DNA of 64,000 nucleotides from Cepaea nemoralis (Eukaryota; Mollusca; Gastropoda; Stylommatophora; Helicidae), in NCBI GenBank assembly GCA_014155875.1, contig JACEFZ010014485.1:266501-330500 (forward strand), given 5' to 3'. Made by a program: the position numbers and the translations under genes. How positions within the stretch are numbered: position 1 is the first letter of the stretch; each line of letters starts with the position of its first letter. Below the pieces are notes generated by a model, which made no database searches, had not been told where the DNA came from, and saw only the letters and a list, made by a program, of their open reading frames with translations. Below, piece after piece: positions 41,601-54,600 of the stretch.

Positions 41601-44600
41601 TATTGAGAAAAAGAACACTCAGCATGAAACCGAAAGAAGAGAAATAACCCTAAACTACATAAAAGAACATTACCCAAGCAGGAATTGGACCCATGCATAT
41701 ACAGATGGATCAGCCAAAAATTCAATAGAGAATGGAGGAGGAGGAATTCTCCTAAATTTAAAAAATGGAGTGAAAAAAACACATTCAATGGCAACTGGAA
41801 AATTTTCAAGTAACTTCAAAGCGGAGGTAGAGGCTTTGAAAACTGCAGCAGAAATGCTCCTGATGGAGGAAAATAAAGAGAAGCAAATAGCTATCTTCAC
41901 AGATGCAAAGTCAGCTGTCTCAATACTCAAGAGCAATAACAGCACAGAACTAACTGACCTAAGAGCAGCACTCCATGGTCTATGCCAGAAATCCAAAAAA
42001 GTTGTAATACAGTGGATCCCATCACATTGCAGTATACCTGGAAACGAAGAGGCTGACAGACTGGCAAAAGAGGGCGGACGACTACCACAGCCTGACATAG
42101 ACATAACCTATAATGAGGCAAAGAGGTTGATAAAAAGCACTTATAGAACCAAATGGGAATCTGAGCATCCAGGCCATCAGAAGGATGATGCATATTACAA
42201 ACTCGACCGAAGAGAACAAGTAGTAATCTTCAGACTCCGCACAGGACATAACAGGCTGAAATACCACTTGTTCAATAAACTAAAGCTAGGAGATACTGAT
42301 GAATGTAATTGTAGAACTGGAAAAATGACAGCAAAACATTTGCTGCAGGATTGCCCAACGTATGCAGAACAGAGAAAGATATTTTGGCCCACACCTGCTT
42401 CATTTGAGGACAAGCTCTATGGAGATATCAACAAGCTCAAGTTGACCGCAGCTTACTTTAACTACATACAGGTTGACATTTAAAGGTGCATGAAGACCCA
42501 GAGGCATGAAATGAAATATTGCTTGGATAGCAAATCCATTATGTGGAAAGTCCAAATCGAAAGCTCGCTGTGTGGGCTTCATAAAAGGTGGAAAAGTGTC
42601 CTAGTGGCACGAAATGGAATATTGCTTGATAGCAAATCCATTACGTGGAAAGTCCGAATCAAAAGCCCATTGTGTGGGCTTCATAAAAGGTGGAAAAGTG
42701 TCCTAGTGGCATGAAATGGAATATTGCTTGGATAGCAAATCCATTACGTGGAAAGTCCGAATCGAAAGCTCACTGTGTGGATGTCATCTGCAGACTGCAT
42801 ACTTCTGGTTTCCGGAAGAACAGCCTATGGTGAACGGAAGGCCCAATATACGGAAGTGAGGCTAAGCAGCCATGTGCAGGACGTGACGATTCCTTGGGTG
42901 AGCCCAGTACCAGAGTGCTATGTATCGGCTCTGCAAGTATGGAAGCCTCCTTGGATGGCGGGGAATGCCCATGGTCTGCCCCTGCCTTCCCTTGAGGGCT
43001 GACCAGGATCTTTGGCTGTTCTATATGGACCAGCTGGGATGGGGGATAACACCACAACAGTGAGAGTCAAACGTCCTAAGAAACCCCCGGGAAGGTTAAC
43101 CCGGTCAACAAATGCCCGCAGAAGTCGGATGTGTCGGCCTAACGGCGCAAGAACGCAGCTCTGCTGTAAACAGGCACAACGCAATCACATCCGAAAAAAA
43201 ACTCCGGATGAACGAAGAAGAAGAAGAAGAAGATAGCTATGTAACCATTCCTCCTTGATGCTAGCACTCCCTATACTGTTGTTGTACATGTCTGCTAGTT
43301 TCTCTAGCTCATTGTCGGTACACCTATTTATGTCGTCGTATCTTATGCCATGAGTGTGGTTACAGACTATCGGACGTCTGCGAGACGTGCGACCGAGGTG
43401 TTTTTCCACCTTTTGTACTCGCTCACGAGGTAGGCTACATGTGCTGCCGGCTCGGCATCTTACCTCCGTGCGTCTGTGGGTGAGTAACGGCCAGTCCCTT
43501 TCATCCGGGGATACCTCATATCCCCCAGCTAAGAGAAATCGAACGAATCTGCACCGAGCATGTAGCGTTCTCAGCACATCATCACAATTTTGATGTAGGT
43601 TTGTGTCGGCCAGGCTTTCACTTCCGAGAGTTTATGGCTTAGAGACGTTCAGCCATACACCTCGGATGGGAGCCTTAGAGGTTACGTCCGAACTGAGATT
43701 TAGGGATCATTTGCCTGATTTTGACTGCTATCCTCAGTCTTACCTGCAGGGCAGCAGGTTGTGTCTCTCTTAGTCTGGTCCCTATCCCACGAGCCATCCG
43801 ATATGTAGTTTTCACCCATCGGCAAGCACATGGGGTCGATGGGACACGCAAGCTCCCCCACCACGGCAAGGTGGAGACACATCGGGGGAGTAAACATGAT
43901 CTGATCCCAAAGGCCCCTAACCACATATGCTTTATCATGTATCAGTATCTCATCCAGTGGTACAGATCCAGCCAGTCTATCCGTCTGTTCATTTCCCACC
44001 ACACCAGCATGTCCTGGTGAAAAGATCTAACAGGTGCTCCCAAACTCCACCCTTCCCAGCATGTTCTGTTAGTCTGTTACAATCAAGATGTGTGTGTGCT
44101 GTTTGTCCTTCAGCCAGTGGAATACCAGTGTATGTAGTATGTAGTATGGTTGTCCTTCAGCCAGTGGAATACCGCAGTGTATGTAGTATGTAGTATGTTT
44201 GTCCTTCAGCCAGTGGAATACAGCAGTGTATGTAGTATGTATTCATAACCATGTATTCAAACTGGATTTTTGCAATTGCAAACATTCTTTTCTACTAACC
44301 TCCTACAAGGATTTATTGCATAAGGTGTATGTTACATAAAGTAATTTTCAACATAAAATTCAGAAATATATTGTTCTGTGACTTGACAGTTGTGTGTGGA
44401 CCTGGCCACTTCTACAACTCCAGCACTCACACATGTGCACCGTGCAGTAAAGGATTCTACCAGCCCGATGCCAGTCAGGACTTCTGTTTTGTTTGTCCAG
44501 GGAGAACAACCACAGATTTTGAAAGCTCAACCTCTCCACAAGATTGTAAAGGTTTGTGGTGATGTAATGTGAATGCTATGTGAAGGTTATGTGAATGCTA

Positions 44601-47600
44601 TGTGAAAGCTATGTGAATGTTATGTGAATGCTATGTGAGTATTATGTGAATTCTGTATGAATCCTTTGCAGAACATCGCTCTCATCAAAGTGCACTGAAA
44701 AACTCTTATCTTTTACCATTTCTCATGCAGTCTCATGCCCAAAGTGTCTTCAATGTACAACAGAGATTAAGAGCGGAAAAGGGCAGGCACAGGCCGCATT
44801 TCAGAAAAGTATATTATGCAATAAGTCACTATCAAAATCACAAATACTCAAGTATTGGAAAGATCAGGTTGTGTGACGGCTTGTTCCATGATCAGTCTTC
44901 GTAGACCCAGATGGATAGGACACGTTAGGAGGATGGATGATGGTAGAATACCAAAGGACATCTTTTTTGGTGAATTACAGATGGGTAAGAGATCTCAGGG
45001 TCAGTCCTCTACTATGATATAAAGATGTGTGTAAGCAGGACATGATTGATACAGGCATTGATAATGCACATTGGGAGCAAGTCGCCGCTGAATGTGTTGC
45101 ATGGAGGGCAAACATCAGAAATGAAATAAAGACAAAGGAGAAAATTATTTCAGATAAGTCACACACTGAGCGTGTGAGACGTAAGATGGTTCATGATGGT
45201 GGCAATGACCATGTGTTCATATGCATCCACTGTGGACAAACATTTACAGTGGGGAGTGGCCTGATCAGTCACATTCGCTACCGCCATGGGTTGTAGTTAT
45301 GCCTTTTTGAAGCACAATGTAACAATCTATTGTCTGTCAAGACGGCCAGGTGCCAATGGAAGTCACTATCAGTAAATGTAAGAGAGTGCTGAAATGCTAT
45401 ATAGAACCAGTTTTGCTGCATGGCAGTGAATCTTGGAATGTAAATAACAAATTAGGAAGAACTTAGAAGCAACAGAGATGTGGTTTTTGAGACGAATGTT
45501 GCGAATTCCTTGGACTGCTAGAGTAACTAACAACGATTACCTGAAAGAGGCTAATAGAACTAGAAAACTATATACAACAATAAGAAAGAGACAAACAGCT
45601 TTCTTTGGTCATGTGATGAGAAAAGAGGCATTGGAGAACATCGTGACAACTGGAAAGCTGGACATCGCTGTCAACATCAGCATCTTTCAGCTGATTGTTG
45701 ATTTCTTGGCAAGATTACGCTCAGTAGTTTGCCATTGCTTTCTGAGCGACTGGCTCACATACCCCGTAAGTTACAGACGCGGAGAGAAACGCTACCAATT
45801 CTCGCGCAACATCACGTTACCTACGAGAGTATACAAGATTATGGAGAAAGTCGTGTAACCTCTAGGCCAGAGAGACCGGAATGAAATGTATGTGTGCTAT
45901 ATTTCTGTGTCTCAGATCGCCAGTGTGGCCAACATATGGGAGATTACATATTGTTGAATGAAATGTATGTGTGCTATATTTCTGTGTCAGGTCGCCAGTG
46001 TGGCCATCACATGGGAGACAACTATGGCCTACTGGAGAGTCCCAACTACCCAGGGAATTATCCAGTTAATGTGGAGTGTATCTGGAAGATCAACCCAGAG
46101 AACAATCGCAAGATCCTCATCATCGTGCCGACGATTGATCTCGCTGCAGAGGGGGGATGTGGTGACATGATTGTTATGAGAAAGTCAAGTAAGTATATTT
46201 GTCTTCTTTTACTTAACCTGCATCGCAGCCTATTGATCGCTTTATGATTGTTCTCAGAAAATACACATTTGTTGTACTCTTGCCTTCTACAAACCCACAT
46301 TGTTTTCCCCTATTTCTGGTTGTATGTTATTCCTAACTCTTTACACAATGATTCATCGCAAAATCTTTGTGGTGAGATTCATGACGCCAATTGTTTGACT
46401 TTGATAACATTCCAAGGTTCCTAATTTCTTTGGGATTGCAATAAACATAATCTAGGAGGTATATCTCCAATCTCATATTGTGTTCACCAGTCTGGTCACC
46501 TGGTTTATTTCCGTATTCTTCTAAGGCGGTGATCATTTCTGTTGCGATTTTGTCAGGACCAGGGGTATTGCCAGTTTTCATATTATTAAGAGCAATAGGG
46601 GGACCACAATGTCCACAAGAATTCCAATCCAGTTAGTAAATTTTCTCCGCAGAAGCTATTGACTAAAAACTTTGCAGGAAGCCAAAGAAGATTAAAAAAC
46701 CAATACTGAACTACACACTGCAGGATTTACTGAGGAGGGGATCCAAGCACTTATGGAATAAATGGTTCGGTGTGCAGTGAGGATGATCTGTCGACTAACT
46801 AACTAACCATTGACTAGATAGTCTGGTATTTGTGTAGTTAGAAGTGGAAATTGTAGCTCTCAGCTTCTCTTACGACCATGAACTTTGCACACACTGACCC
46901 TGGGTCACGGAGTTCACAAGACCAGAACTAGGTCACAAACTGGACATGACCTTGAAGCACTTTAAGTGCAGCCTACCTACAGACTTCGTTTCCCAATCTG
47001 GCTAATCCAGGTCTCCCCCAGATCACCAAGTCTCTGCAGATGTGAAGGCCCAGCACCGATCTTGCACTCCCTACTGCTTTCTGTGCAGGGAAAGGGGAAG
47101 AAAAGCTCTACAACAGTACCCTAGGATACAATAATTTTAGTGGCGGAAAGTTGTGGTGGCATTCTGGCAGTGGCCTTACGTATGTATGCTTGTGCATCCT
47201 GTTGGTTGTTGGGACTGTCTGTTCCATGTGTCACATGGGACAGTGGGAGTGTTTTGTTTGATATTTATTGGCACAGGAATGGAGCATAATGGGGTGACTC
47301 TTTGCCATGAAGTTGGAACCAAGACTAAATAACTAACGATACTCAAATACTGGATTGGGAGGACAGTTTCTACACCAACCTGTTTCGGTTAAATGAAAGC
47401 CCTGTTCAGGATTCTTCTTTTTCTTCTTCTTCTGCGTTCATCCAGAGTTTTTTTTTCTTTCCGGACGTGATTGCGTTGTGCCTGTTTACAGCAGAGCTGC
47501 GTTTTTGCACCATTAGGCAGACACATCCGACTTCTGCGGGCATTTGTTGACCGGGTTAACCTTCCCGGGGTTCAGGATTCAAGACGACCTGAATGTTAAA

Positions 47601-50600
47601 ACATGCGAGTTAAAACTTGTCTTCCAAAGGGTTACCCAACCAACCTTTCACCATCATCGTGCCATGCCGATAAGCACGGGATGTCATGATTCGCCATCTC
47701 ACACAACCACCAGTCTTTGATCATTTATGTGTTCTTGTCCTGATTACGTTAGGTGGACAAGCCATCCAAGTAATTACCTCTCTGCCTTCCCCTTGTTCTT
47801 TTCCAATCAATTTTACCAGTTGTCACTAAGTTTTCTAGTTTAAATTTTTCCTTACAACGTGCCCCAAAAATCTGGACAGTCTGCGTCTAATTTCTCTAAC
47901 CAACCTTGACCCTACTGCCATTTCTTTTTTGAACAGAATCAGTGTCAAGCCAGAGTACATTTCAGACCTGTGAAAGCCGAGACCAGCCTATGGCTTTCAC
48001 GGCCAAAACCAAGAAACTGTGGATTCAGTTCAAGTCTAACGCCAACCATACAGCCAAAGGCTTCTCCATTCCATTCGTCACCTACGATGGTATGTAGTTT
48101 GTCTGGATCCATCTGTCGCTTATGATGGTATATAGTTTAGTCATTGTTCAGGGTATTAGACCCTTTAAAATAAAGTTAGTTGCATATCCTTTACATGACA
48201 TTGCAGTCAACACCAGCATTTTTTGCTGTTGTAGTCTCTTAGCAAGTTTACGTTCAGTAGTTTGTCATTGCTTTCTGAATAACCAGTACCATTACCATTT
48301 CATAAAAAAACTAACGCAAGATGGTCTACTGCCAAATCGCAGTTGTGTTTCGAATGCGGGTATGCGAGATTACGAACTGCGTCCGTAACCTCTTTGCCAC
48401 TTAGCCGGTCATTAGACCTTAACCGTTGGATAGCCATAGCTCGGTTCTGTATGCTAGTTTCTGGGCGGTTTTGTATGCTAGTTTATGGAGGAAGACAATC
48501 ATAGCCGGTTTTCTGTATGCTAGTTTATGGACTAAAGACAATTGTTCTTTGTTGTCTTTCAATGTCTGTTGACCATGCCCTCTGTTCATTAATATTCATG
48601 GCATCGCTGATACCAGACTCCTGACTGGATCTGTCCAGCTTTTGTAGGGGTCCCCCACCTATAGATATGCATCTGTAGTATGTGATCTGTGGTGGTTCCC
48701 TCACCTATAGATATGTATCTGTAGTAGTGTGATCTGTGGTTTACCCCCGCCTATAGATATGTATCTGTAGTATGTGATCTGTGGTTTACCCCCACCTATA
48801 GATATGTGTATGTAGTTATGTGATCTGTGGGGGGTTCCCCCATCTATAGATATGTATCTGTAGTGTGTGATCTGTGGGGGTCCGTCACCTATAGATATGT
48901 ATCTGTAGTGTGTGATCTGTGGGGGCCCTCCCTCACCTATAGATATGTATCTGTAGTGTGTGATCTGTGGGGGTCCGTCATCCTATAGATATGTATCTGT
49001 AGTGTGTGATCTGTGGGGGCCCCTCCCTCACCTATAGATATGTATCTGTAGTGTGTGATCTGTGGGGGCCCCTCCCTCACCTATAGATATGTATCTGTAG
49101 TGTGTGATCTGTGGGGGCCCCTACCTCACCTATAGATATGTATCTGTAGTGTGTGATCTGTGGGGGTCCGTCACCTATAGATATGTATCTGTAGTGTGTG
49201 ATCTGTGGGGGTCCCTCACCTATAGATATGTATCTGTAGTGTGTGATCTGTGGGGGCCCCTCACCTATAGATATGTATCTGTAGTATGTGATCTGTGGGG
49301 GGCCCCTCCCTCACCTATAGATATGTATCTGTAGTGTGTGATCTGTGGGGGTCCCTCACCTATAGATATGTATCTGTAGTAGTGTGATCTGTTTACAGTA
49401 GCAGCTAGCATGCAGCCTCCTTCAAGGCATTCCATCTAGCTCATGTGGACCAACAATATATTTATTATCTACACATTGAAGAAAGACTACTTGAATGGAA
49501 CAACGGCAGTTTATTTTTCTAAAATATAATCTGTCTTACTCATTTTACACTTTCACAATCTTTACTTACTGTATTCTGTCATCATCATCATGTGCCATGC
49601 CGTTAAGCGTGGGCGGTTGTTTCGCCATCTCACACGATCACCAGGGTCATGGATCAGCTCCATGTTCTTGTCTCGACCATACTATGTGGCCAAGCCATCC
49701 AGATATTTACTTCTCCGTCTTCCCCTTGTTCTTTTCCCCTCAATCTTGCCAGTTGTCACCAAGTTCTCTAGTTTATTTCTTCTCATAACGTGCCCAAAAG
49801 TCTTGACTGTCTATGTCTAATTTCTCCAATCAGTTTACGGTTTTCATTTGTTTCTTGTAGGACTTGCTCATTAGTTGTTGTTTTTTTTCTGCCTGTCCAT
49901 GGTATTCTTTGTATTCTTCCTCAGAAACCACATTTCCACTGCCAATAGATGTTTTTCAGCTTGTATTCTTCCATCTACTGATAACGTCACTCAAATGTAC
50001 TACAGTGGAGTCTGGATAAGTAGAAGTCACGGGGGCCGAAGGAATTTGTTCTTCTTCTTCAGCGTTCCGAGCCATTGAGGTTCTTTGCTGCAGATACAAT
50101 CCGTCTCCATTCGTCTCTCTGGTGGACCTTCTCTTGCCAGTCGTTGATTCCAAGTGCTTGTAGGTCTATATATGTATTATCTCTCCACCGCCTTCTTGGT
50201 CTACCTCGGCGTCTACGGTCATTTATTTCCTGAGTGTAGGTGAGTTTTGTTTCCCTATTATCTTCCATTCTTTCTATATGCCCCAGCCATTGTAGTCTAT
50301 TAGCCTTCATGATACCAGTGATTAGCGGGGACTTAAACAGATCATAAATGTCTTTGTTACTTCTTCTTTTCCACTTTCCACTTTGTGTATCCCTAATGGG
50401 TCCAAAGATGCATCTTAAAAGTTGTTCTACTTATCCAGACTGCACACATTTACACTAATACCATGCAGTAGCCTTGAATTACATGATTGTACCACTTAGG
50501 AAACACAGTTAGTGAACAAATAAATAGCAATACAATATCAGAAATGTTGAAATGTTTAATTATTTTAGAAAGCGGAACATTAAAGTCATATAAACATTTC

Positions 50601-51568
50601 CAAATTAATTAAAGAAAACAATTCTTCTGCTTTCGCAATAAGTAAAGGTCCATTTCTGGTACAATTGCCGATCTAATCACAGTGAACCATTTTAAAAGAG
50701 CAGCATCAACAAAATCACACGCAGCAGATCTAGCCTGCTGTTTATCATGTTAATATGGCATTCGAAAAATAAATTTCTGTAGCGGTCTTTATGCTTTAAA
50801 ATGCCGGAAAGTGTCAATGTTGGATTACCAAATTCTCTAGCTATATTCACTTTCTTCTTCCCACTATGTTCAACCTCTTCCAACAGCTCAATCTTTCTTT
50901 TTAAAGTTAAAGTAGTAAGCTTTCGTCCACTAGCAGCCATTGTTGACATGTAGCGAGATATTTTATGTGCAAGACTGTTATCCTCCGGTCTCCGGGCTGA
51001 CTAAAAATAATTCTTTCGTGAAACAATATTTTTTTTTTGGTGTTAATGAACAGTTCCACTTAAACATGAACACTTATATAGTCGATATTCATTTTTACGT
51101 TCGACTAATCTGAAAATTCAGTATACATTGATAAAGAAGGATAATGGCCGGGACTAAGCCAGTAACGTTGAATTAAGCGAAATTCTACATATCCGAGTTC
51201 GACTTAAGTGGACTCGACTGAATTACTATGCACAATAAACTGACAGGACAATGTATTTCTCTTTCAATCCGTGAGGTTTCTTCCTCAGTCTCTCGACCCT
51301 GAATATTGAGTCGAGCCTTCTCAAAACTTTGGCGTTGATCTATCATCTATTTTTATCATGAGCCCAACATGGCTGCCGTCATAGTTGCTGTTTTTCTGAG
51401 CACTGGTGTCTGGTGTGCAATGAATGTTTCCTGTAAGCCGCTCTCTAACTGCTCTCATTTGTATCCACCAGCACACAAACTTCTGGCTCAGTACATGGGT
51501 AGAGGGATTCGAACACATGACCTTAGGGTCAGTGGCAAGCATGCTAGTCAGTGCACTAGCAAAGCTTC

Positions 51569-51645
<77 letters not shown>

Positions 51646-54600
51646 TGTTGTAACATTGTGACCTGTGAAGGTCATAATATATACTGTTGTAACATTGTGA
51701 CCTGTGAAGGTCATAATATATACTGTTGTAACATTGTGATCTGTGAAGGTCATAATATATACTGTTGTAACATTGTGATCTGTGAAGGTCATAATATATA
51801 CTGTTGTAACATTGTGACCTGTGAAGGTCATAATATATACTGTTGTAACATTGTGACCTGTGAAGGCCATAATATATACTGTTGTAACATTGTGATCTGT
51901 GAAGATCATCTAATAGGTCATTCTGCTTCTGTTACCCTCTACCTCCCATTGTGACATGGGCTCTCTCAACTAACTGACTCCAATTTCCCCTATCTACTTG
52001 TGAAAGTAAAGATTGATTCTCGTTTAGCTTTGTGAAAGTAAAGATTCTTGTTTGACTTTGTGAAAGTAAAGATTGTTTATTGTTTAACTTAGTGAAAGTA
52101 AAGATTGTTTATTGTTTAACTTAGTGAAAGTAAAGATTGTTTATTGTTTAACTTAGTGAAAGTAAAGACTGGTTCTTGTTTAACTTAGTGAAAGTAAAGA
52201 TTGTTTATTGTTTAACTTAGTGAAAGTAAAGATTGTTTATTGTTTAACTTAGTGAAAGTAAAGACTGGTTCTTGTTTAACTTAGTGAAAGTAAAGATTGG
52301 TTCTTGTTTAACTTAGTGAAAGTAAAGACTGGTTCTTGTTTAACTTAGTGAAAGTAAAGACTGGTTCTTGTTTAACTTAGTGAAAGTAAAGATTGTTTAT
52401 TGTTTAACTTAGTGAAAGTAAAGACTGGTTCTTGTTTAACTTAGTGAAAGTAAAGATTGTTTATTGTTTAACTTAGTGAAAGTAAAGATTGTTTATTGTT
52501 TAACTTAGTGAAAGTAAAGACTGGTTCTTGTTTAACTTAGTGAAAGTAAAGATTGTTTATTGTTTAACTTAGTGAAAGTAAAGATTGTTTATTGTTTAAC
52601 TTAGTGAAAGTAAAGACTGGTTCTTGTTTGACTTAGTGAAAGTAAAGATTCTTGTTTGACTTAGTGAAAGTAAAGATTCTTGTTTGACTTTGTGAAAGTA
52701 AAGATTGATTCTCATTTGACTTTGTGAAACTTGTTCTCCAGAAGAATACGAGTCACTTATTGAGGATATCGTGAATGATGGTCGTCTGTACAGCACACAC
52801 CAGCATCAACAAATATTCAAGGTAATGATTCACTTCTATAATAACAGAGAGTTATAAGAAAAAGATTGTTCTTTGGTCATGTTGTGAGACGAAAGTTATT
52901 GGAGAACAACTGTAGCAGAGGGAGATGATGGTGGTATGGAGGAATATCATTATCAGGACTGATCCAGAACAAGAAGAACTCACTTCTGTGGAGAGACATG
53001 AATGTTGATACCACTTGGCAGGGCACATGTTGATGACCAATGTTAGACCTTGCCAACTGACATGGGTTATCACACTTCTCCTTAACACCTGGGTGTCTAA
53101 TTATCATCATTAGGTTATCATCAATCAGTCCACTGAGCGATGTGGAAGACGGCTGATCATGTCTCTCCAATGTCAAATATTTTCAGTAACTCTCTTCAGG
53201 GAAGATAAATCTGTACCCCTATGTTCTTGCATGCATGTGTGATGTAGTTTTTCCTAGGATGTCCTCTATTTGTCTCGCTGTGCCTGGTGTCGTTCAGCAA
53301 TTCAAGTCATTAATAAATTATAATGACGAATGGAAATGTAGAAAGATCAGAAGACAGTGGAGATGTTTTATTGCTAGAAGAATGTTGAGAAGGAATGCGC
53401 AGAGAAGAAAACAGATGCCTATAACATCAGGCATAAGACATCGATTTCTAGGTACTGTTCGTGATGTGTGATTGGCTATTCTTCAAGGTACCATTCACAA
53501 TGTGTGATTGGCTATTCTTCAAGGTACCATTGACAATGTATGATTGACTATTCTTTATGTTCCATTCTTGATGTTTGATTGCTGATTCTTTGTGTATCAT
53601 TCATGATATGTTTTAGTGCGTCATTTGCGATGTGTGATTGGCTATTTTTTGTGTACCAATTATGACCGACTATTCTTTACAATTTGCATAGACCATTCGT
53701 GATGTGTGAGCGGATATTCTTTAGATATTCTTTACATGTCCTATTCATGATGTATGATTGGCTATCCTTTGTCTACAAATTGTGCCATATGTGATTGGCT
53801 AATCTCTACATGTACCATTCCTGATGTGTGATTGGCTAATATTTACATGTGCCATGTGATTGGCTAATCTTTATATGTACCATTCATGACATGTGATTGG
53901 CTAATCTCTCCATGTACCATTCCTGACATGTGATTGGCTAATCTTTACAGATACCATTCCTGACGTGTGATTGGCTAATCTTTACATGTACCATTCGTGC
54001 CATGTGATTGGCTAATCTCTACATGTACCATTCATGACATGTGATTGGCTAATCTTTACATGTACCATTCATGACATATGATAGGCTAATCTCTACATGT
54101 ACCATTCATGACGTGTGATTGGCTAATCTCTACATGTACCATTCCTGACATGTGATTGGCTAATCTCTATATATACCATTCCTGACGTGTGATTGGCTAA
54201 TCTCTACATATACCATTCCTGACGTGTGATTGGCTAATCTCTACATATACCATTCCTGACGTGTGATTGGCTAATCTCTACATATACCATCCCTGACGTG
54301 TGATTGGCTAATCTCTACATATACCATTCCTGACGTGTGATTGGCTAATCTCTACATATACCATTCCTGAAGTGTGATTGGCTAATCTCTACATGTCCCA
54401 TTCTTGACGGTGGCCCTGTGGGTCATGGGTTTGAATCTGCATCAGAGCAGACTTGTTTTAATTGACCTGGGCTCCCAGGTCGACCCAGTGTGGAATGTTG
54501 ATGTTTGTAAATGGTTTGGTAAATGGTATGTTGATTTCTGTAAATGGCCAGTGTGGTATGTTGATGTTTGTAAATGGCTAGTGTGGTATGTTGATGTTTG

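Larger units (their letters stand above)
38241..43232 (+). mobile_element. LINE A, full length, innermost layer of the nest
   Basis: About 5.0 kb: 5' UTR 38241-38631, one ORF 38632-42483, 3' UTR of about 725 bp, and a (GAA)n tail at 43215-43232. It is flanked by atagctatgt at 38231-38240 and 43233-43242 (12 bp if the preceding ag is counted). Perfect duplication, an intact ORF and insertion into two older elements mark it as the youngest insertion here. It has no separate ORF1 (gag-like) gene, which fits single-ORF branches of the I superfamily such as Ingi/Vingi; clade is inferred. Confidence 0.92.
36156..43347 (-). mobile_element. LINE B, 5'-truncated, third layer of the nest
   Basis: A non-LTR element with RT and RNase H and a (ctaa)n 3' tail (36156-36170 as gtta). 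It is flanked by ccatgagt at 36148-36155 and 43348-43355. Its 5' piece (43243-43347) encodes [15 protein letters not shown] and EEWLHSY. The reading continues exactly as [13 protein letters not shown] at 38240 once LINE A is removed. It lacks the endonuclease because of 5' truncation. Confidence 0.88.
35323..43890 (-). mobile_element. element S copy 3, second layer of the nest
   Basis: The (GAA)n 3' tail and 3' region are at 35323-36147; the 5' region is at 43356-43890 (ending atcgggggag). The target duplication is taaacatgatct. Without the inner insertions it is about 1.4 kb, like the copies at 5107 and 24323. It is split by LINE B. Confidence 0.85.
35060..44030 (-). mobile_element. LINE family C fragment, outermost layer of a nest
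   Basis: The two ends (35060-35322 and 43891-44030) are one family C 3' fragment: the left part holds the 3' side (gagctgagttgtgtc tail, cagcacttggaac) and the right part the RNase H side (plus strand catttcccaccacaccagca). Everything between is younger insertions. The junction shows the 12-bp duplication taaacatgatct at 35311-35322 and 43891-43902. Confidence 0.82.
50003..51220. mobile_element. pogo/Tigger-like DNA transposon remnant
   Basis: Terminal inverted repeats of about 22 bp with 16-17 matches: left cagtggagtctggataagta and, on the minus strand from 51220, cagtcgagtccacttaagtc. It encloses a minus-strand N-terminal DNA-binding frame at 50692-50949 and has been invaded by element F. 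A TA target is present on the left (50001-50002) and mutated on the right. Confidence 0.78.

Noticed and set aside
41025..42104. Antisense frames within the LINE A ORF
   Set aside because: Shadows of the 1283-codon frame, with no domains of their own.
43185..43577. 130-codon minus-strand protein
   Set aside because: A chimera of S 5' region, the LINE B 5' piece and the LINE A tail in antisense; not a single gene.
45027..45296. Host C2H2 zinc-finger gene
   Set aside because: The finger follows the LINE-specific GHV.RM...RIP and WEQ.AAE segments and is the usual C-terminus of that LINE group.
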